Positions 6,081 to 9,234 of a stretch of 9,234 nt of DNA are shown here, piece by piece (position 1 is the first letter of the stretch; each line of letters opens with the position of its first letter). The stretch covers positions 1 to 9,234 of the forward strand of contig JAGQUI010000085.1 in NCBI GenBank assembly GCA_020438595.1, read 5' to 3'. Origin of the DNA: Propionibacteriaceae bacterium. GTDB lineage: Bacteria; Actinomycetota; Actinomycetes; Propionibacteriales; Propionibacteriaceae. Both the position numbers and the translations under genes were made by a program. The notes beneath the pieces were generated by a model. The model worked only from the letters and a program-made list of their open reading frames with translations, searched no databases and was not told the DNA's origin.

Positions 6081-7010
6081 TCACCCCGCCACGTAGAGGA
6101 TGTCGCTGGTACCGCGCTCGTTCCCCCGACCGAGCGGGTCGTTGACCAGGTCGCCGTTGAAGACCATCGTCGAGGAGCCCCCGCCGTCCAGGTTGTAGGC
6201 GACCTGGGCGCCGAGGTCGACGAAGAGCTCCGCGAACTCGCTCATCGTGACGCCGCGGCTGTAGCCGGTGCTGCGCCCGTCCACCACGACGAACAGGAAG
6301 TGGTTGGCGGCGATCATGCCGACGCCGGAGCGGGGTTGGGAGCCCTGCACGGAGTGGTTGCCGAAGTTGGTGTCGATCTCCACGTCGTCGATGCCGTCGA
6401 TGACCCGCCCGCCGTCGACCAGGCCCGGCCCGAACGAGAGGGTGTTCCACACCCCGTCCGCGAGCAGCTCCGCGGCGTTGGTGGTGGTCTCGTCGTAGAG
6501 CCGCATCGAACCGTCGGTGTAGCACGCGAGGCCCTGCCGGGCGCCCCGGTCGCGGTAGGCGACGCCGTTGCGGATCTCGATGCCGGTGTCGCGGAAGCCG
6601 TAGTAGTCGCCGTTGATGGCGAGGACGGCGCCGGCCTGTGCCGCGATGTCGGACGGGTCGGCGATGATGTTCTCGCCGAACTCGTCCTGGGCGAAGGCGG
6701 AGCGGACGATGGTGGCGTCGCTGACGGTGATGTCGGCGACGAACCAGGCCAGGGCACTGCTCCCCGAACCGCTGGTGTGCTTCGTCACCGTGATCGACGC
6801 GGTGTCGGAGCGGTAGCTGTCGGAGGAGAAGGCGCCGTTGGTGGCCTCGTCGGCCGCCGTGACGTCGGACTCGATCGAGGACGTGTTGGTGGTCTCGACG
6901 TGCTCGATCACGTAGCGGTCCAGGGCCCAGGCGGTGCCGGTGCCCACGGCGAACAACCCGCCGAGGCCACCGGCGAGGAACGCCCGCCTGGTGTGCTTCC
7001 GAACAGTCAT
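6081..7010 (-). CDS. Exported phosphodiester glycosidase (NAGPA domain)
   Basis: A 309-residue protein of the family of mammalian N-acetylglucosamine-1-phosphodiester alpha-N-acetylglucosaminidase, found in bacteria in exopolysaccharide and teichoic-acid-like contexts. The family hydrolyses sugar-1-phosphate diesters. The N-terminus is a Tat signal, TRRAFLAGGLGGLF (7-20), with a possible cleavage after AWA (27-29). After a Ser/Thr-rich stretch come AINGDYYGF (131-139), LSFGPGLVDGG (191-201), QPRSGVGM (225-232), HFLFVVVDGR (237-246) and AYNLDGGGSSTMVFNG (271-286), the hallmark blocks of the domain in the usual order; the acidic residues D135 and D275 are candidates for the active site. The protein should act outside the membrane. 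ATG at 7010 is 9 bases after the upstream stop, with a modest GGGTGA as ribosome site. Substrate is unknown; the neighbours suggest a phosphate-linked surface glycan. Confidence 0.9.
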   Translation of the reverse strand: MTVRKHTRRAFLAGGLGGLFAVGTGTAWALDRYVIEHVETTNTSSIESDVTAADEATNGAFSSDSYRSDTASITVTKHTSGSGSSALAWFVADITVSDATIVRSAFAQDEFGENIIADPSDIAAQAGAVLAINGDYYGFRDTGIEIRNGVAYRDRGARQGLACYTDGSMRLYDETTTNAAELLADGVWNTLSFGPGLVDGGRVIDGIDDVEIDTNFGNHSVQGSQPRSGVGMIAANHFLFVVVDGRSTGYSRGVTMSEFAELFVDLGAQVAYNLDGGGSSTMVFNGDLVNDPLGRGNERGTSDILYVAG

Positions 7011-7019
7011 GGCGTCAGG

Positions 7020-8555
7020 TCACCCGCGTCCGCCCGGGCCACCGCCGCCGGGGCCGCCGCCCATGCCGCTGGACGCGCCCTCGCCGGCGGTCACGGTGCT
7101 GACCGTGCTGCCGTCCACCTGCACCTCGTAGGACTCACCGGTGGTGATCGAGGGGTCGGCGACGACCAGCGAGCCGATCTGCTTGGTGGCGGTGTAGGTG
7201 GCGATGGTCTCGCCGTCCTTCACGATGGTGACGGTCTGCCCGGCCGACACCTGGCTGTCGAACGTGACCGCGACCCAGCCCTCGGAGGAGTCGGTGCCGG
7301 GGGTCTCGGCCATGCCGGCGCTGCCGCCGGCCAACAGGGTGCCGCCGGTGACGGTGATGCCGCCGTTGGAGTCGAGCGCCCCGTTGCCGTTGTTGGTGGG
7401 CCCGTAGACGACCGTGGTGCCCCCGCTGACCTCGAGCGCGCCGTTGGAGTCCAGGCCGTCGCCGCCGGCGTCCACGGTGAGGCTGCCGCCGCTGATCGAG
7501 AGCAGCGAGCCGTCATCGCCCATGCCGCCGCCCCCGCCGCCCTGGCCGGTGTCGGTCGTGGAGCCCTGGGTGGCGTTCAGGCCGTCGTCGTTGGCGGTCA
7601 CGGAGATCTCGCCGCCGATGATCAGTACGTTGGAGCCTTCCAGGCCCTCCTCGGACTGCGCGATGGTCACGGTGCCGCCGGAGATGGCGAGGTCGCCGTC
7701 CGCGTCCATGCCGTCGTCGCCGGCGGAGATCTCGACGGTGCCGTCGTTGACGAGGATGTACCCGACGGTGTCGTCGTCCTCGTTGTCGGACTTCAGCCCG
7801 TCGCCCTGCGCGGTGACGGTGATGGTGCCGCCCTCGACGATCAGGTAGTCCTTGCCCCGGATGCCGTCGTCGACGGCGGTCACGGTGACCGTGCCGGAGA
7901 GGATGACCAGGCCGTCCTTGCTGGTGATGCCGTCGTTGGTGTTGCCGGTGACGGTCAGCGAGCCGGTGCCGCCGATGGTCAGGTCGTCCGCGGAGTACAG
8001 CGCCGCGTTGGGCGCGTCGTCGGCGGAGGTGTCGTAGCCGGTGCCGTCGGTGATGCTGTTGGACGAGCCGGCCGCGAGGATCAGCACGGTCTCGTCGGAC
8101 TCGGTGACCACCAGGGCGGAGCCGGAGGTGTTGGTGATGGACGCGTCGTCCAGCACGAGCTTCACCTTCCCGTCGTCGGTGCTGTTCACGACGACCTGGC
8201 CGTTGCTGAGCGTGCCGGACAGGATGTAGGTGCCCGGCGCGGTGATCGTGATGGTGTCGCCGTCGATGGTCACGCCGTCGGACGAGTTGGTCTTCGAGGC
8301 GCCTTCCGCGAGCGTGATGGTGGTCGCCCCGGACGCGTCGTAGTCGGCGTCGTTGGAGTCGGCGTGGCTCTCGACGTTGTCGGCGAGCAGCTCGGCGGCG
8401 GAGGCGGAGGTCGCCGCCGCGGTCGAGCCGGTGATGGTGTTGGTGGTGCCCGTGGTCGTCGTCGTGGCGGCGGTGCACGCGGTGAGCGCAACTCCGGCCA
8501 CGATGGCGGCGATCGCGGCGCTCACCCTGCGGATGATCGTGTGATCGGTCTTCAT
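7020..8555 (-). CDS. Beta-helix carbohydrate-binding lipoprotein (Cthe_2159/DUF4353 type)
   Basis: A 511-residue lipoprotein. The signal peptide ends with lipobox LTAC (24-27), followed by a Thr-rich linker (28-52). The core from about 75 onward is a right-handed beta-helix: about eight coils of roughly 22 residues between 207 and 415, each starting near DDG(I/L/M) and carrying a GGT(I/V)TVTA-like strand, for example DDGIRGKDYLIVEGG (229-243) and DDGMDADGDLAISGG (280-294). These Asp-rich turns resemble the calcium sites of Clostridium thermocellum Cthe_2159, which binds acidic polysaccharides. A Gly-rich loop, GQGGGGGGMGDDG (337-349), interrupts one coil. A beta-sandwich-like region (425-490) and a GGGPGGGGPGGRG tail close the protein. 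It should sit on the outer face of the membrane. Upstream AAAGGAAA is 6 bases or so from the ATG. It follows the VTC-domain gene, a known pairing in bacteria. Binding is predicted; no catalytic site is recognised. Confidence 0.88.
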   Translation of the reverse strand: MKTDHTIIRRVSAAIAAIVAGVALTACTAATTTTTGTTNTITGSTAAATSASAAELLADNVESHADSNDADYDASGATTITLAEGASKTNSSDGVTIDGDTITITAPGTYILSGTLSNGQVVVNSTDDGKVKLVLDDASITNTSGSALVVTESDETVLILAAGSSNSITDGTGYDTSADDAPNAALYSADDLTIGGTGSLTVTGNTNDGITSKDGLVILSGTVTVTAVDDGIRGKDYLIVEGGTITVTAQGDGLKSDNEDDDTVGYILVNDGTVEISAGDDGMDADGDLAISGGTVTIAQSEEGLEGSNVLIIGGEISVTANDDGLNATQGSTTDTGQGGGGGGMGDDGSLLSISGGSLTVDAGGDGLDSNGALEVSGGTTVVYGPTNNGNGALDSNGGITVTGGTLLAGGSAGMAETPGTDSSEGWVAVTFDSQVSAGQTVTIVKDGETIATYTATKQIGSLVVADPSITTGESYEVQVDGSTVSTVTAGEGASSGMGGGPGGGGPGGRG

Positions 8556-8613
8556 GGTCGTTTCCTTTTCGTTGTTTCGTTGCCGCCCGCCGGGTGGTCC
8601 GGCGAGTGGTCGT
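8556..8613 (-). promoter_or_regulatory. Short leader with ribosome binding site before the beta-helix lipoprotein gene
   Basis: This 58-base gap is the longest in the minus-strand gene set. Its gene-proximal part is unusually A-rich for this DNA (GAAACAACGAAAAGGAAACG on the minus strand) and holds an AAGGA ribosome site before the ATG at 8555. No convincing promoter boxes or terminator hairpin were seen, so read-through from the VTC gene is likely. Confidence 0.5.
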
Positions 8614-9234
8614 TCAGGCTGTGGTCGGGTGGAGCTTCTGGTTGAGCAGGCGGTGCCACTTCAGGCTGGGCAGGTCGTCGTCGAGGGCGGCCAGTCCGGC
8701 GCCGTACTTGCTGATCCGGCCCGGTCGGACGCCGGCCCGCCACAGGGCCCGGTCGAGCGAGGACGGCGCGGTGCCGCCCTTGGTCTCGACGATCACCTGG
8801 TCGGGCACCGAGAGCGCCGTCTCCGTCCAGGGACGCCGCCAGACGAGGCCGGTGTCCACGGTGGCGCGACTGGTGGCGCCGGGGTCGGTAAGCAGGAGCG
8901 TGGTGCGCACGTAGCTGGTGTGCAGGGCCGGGACGAGCTCGGCCACGTCCACCCCGTCCACGCCCCGCTCGTCGAGCGTCCGCGCCACGAAGGCGCGTGC
9001 CGCCGGGGTCAGGCGTCCGGCGTCGGCCAGCTCGTAGGGGGTGCGGTCCTTCACCGTCGCGCCCCGCTGCCCGCGGGTCTTCACCTCGAGCCAGGCGTCG
9101 CCCGAGTCGCGGTAGACGCGGGTGCGCACCTTGAACCGGCGGCGCCGGCCCTGCCCGGCCAGGCGGAAGGCCTCCAGGTCGGGGGTGTCGAAGTAGGTGG
9201 AGTGGTAGCCGAAGCCCTGGCGTTCCCCGATCCG
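8614..9234 (-). CDS. VTC-domain (polyphosphate-polymerase-like) protein, C-terminal part (5' end outside window)
   Basis: The frame is open from the right edge to the TGA at 8616-8614, giving 206 residues without the N-terminus. The sequence carries the VTC fold signature: YHSTYFDTPDLEAF (10-23), RRRRFKVRTRVY (30-41), WLEVKTRG (48-55), TVKDR (60-64), SYVRTTLL (107-114) and IVETKGG (148-154), with a late ISKY (174-177). These line up with the basic residues that line the tunnel of yeast Vtc4 and with its metal-binding Glu (E150 here), so an active polymerase or a triphosphate-binding tunnel is plausible; the alignment is by motif only. In yeast the domain makes polyphosphate from ATP; bacterial versions are poorly characterised and usually sit with DUF4956, CotH and Cthe_2159-like genes. 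No membrane segment is visible in this part. It is the first visible gene of the operon. Confidence 0.88.
   Translation of the reverse strand, partial: RIGERQGFGYHSTYFDTPDLEAFRLAGQGRRRRFKVRTRVYRDSGDAWLEVKTRGQRGATVKDRTPYELADAGRLTPAARAFVARTLDERGVDGVDVAELVPALHTSYVRTTLLLTDPGATSRATVDTGLVWRRPWTETALSVPDQVIVETKGGTAPSSLDRALWRAGVRPGRISKYGAGLAALDDDLPSLKWHRLLNQKLHPTTA

Noticed and set aside
4141..6096. A 651-codon open frame on the plus strand opposite the channel and GT2-GtrA genes.
   Set aside because: The product is a His/Gln/Arg-rich string with no domain and spans two real genes and their gap; it is a high-GC shadow.
4966..6525. A longer, 519-codon form of the GT2-GtrA gene starting inside the glycosidase gene.
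   Set aside because: The extra N-terminal part is an out-of-frame reading of the glycosidase; the GT2 domain begins exactly at MIVLVPSF from the ATG at 6075.
6300..8645. A 781-codon open frame on the plus strand opposite the glycosidase and beta-helix genes.
   Set aside because: It is made of Gly/Val/Asp-rich repeats caused by the GC-rich codon pattern of the opposite strand. The minus-strand frames have clear signal peptides, domains and ribosome sites.

Overview
The window is high-GC DNA with strong actinobacterial coding habits: G/C at third codon positions, GGAGG-type ribosome binding sites and tightly packed genes. Gene content and style fit an actinomycete, perhaps of the Amycolatopsis/Pseudonocardiaceae type. 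That placement is inferred from general resemblance and was not tested. All ordinary sequence lies in genes; the two intergenic gaps over 100 bp (1352-1496 and 2880-3080) both carry notable inverted repeats.

Left part, plus strand (1-2879). The window opens in the last 111 codons of a pyruvate:ferredoxin/flavodoxin oxidoreductase (nifJ type). One base after its stop begins a dihydroorotate-dehydrogenase-like flavoprotein, which lacks the usual catalytic Cys/Ser loop. A 46-bp near-perfect palindrome follows, made of two 22-bp units head to head. Next is a family 4 glycosyltransferase (460 aa) that may have its own promoter.

Convergent junction (2880-3080). Four copies of a 20-bp motif are arranged as two direct and two inverted copies. 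The array is symmetric about one axis, with the same 51-bp step on each side. It separates the plus-strand glycosyltransferase from the minus-strand gene set and could act as a two-way terminator, a dispersed REP-like element or a protein-binding array.

Right part, minus strand (9234 down to 3081). Five genes run in the same direction with gaps of 58, 9, 5 and 30 bp, so they are probably one operon whose promoter lies beyond the right edge. In order of transcription: (i) the C-terminal part of a VTC-domain (polyphosphate-polymerase-like) protein; (ii) a lipoprotein with a Cthe_2159-type beta-helix (DUF4353, carbohydrate binding); (iii) a Tat-exported phosphodiester glycosidase (NAGPA domain); (iv) a GT2 glycosyltransferase fused to a GtrA membrane domain; (v) a CASTOR/POLLUX-like ion channel with two nucleotide-binding-type domains. 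The channel gene is broken by one extra base in a run of five Gs; removing that base restores a 617-residue protein.

VTC and Cthe_2159-type proteins are known to travel together in bacteria, often with CotH and DUF4956 proteins. Here that pair is joined to a lipid-linked sugar transferase/flippase fusion and an exported enzyme that cleaves sugar-phosphate diesters. The working idea, which is inference, is a cell-surface phosphate/sugar polymer system: sugars are loaded on a polyprenyl carrier and moved across the membrane by the GT2-GtrA protein, trimmed or cleaved outside by the NAGPA enzyme, and bound by the beta-helix lipoprotein.
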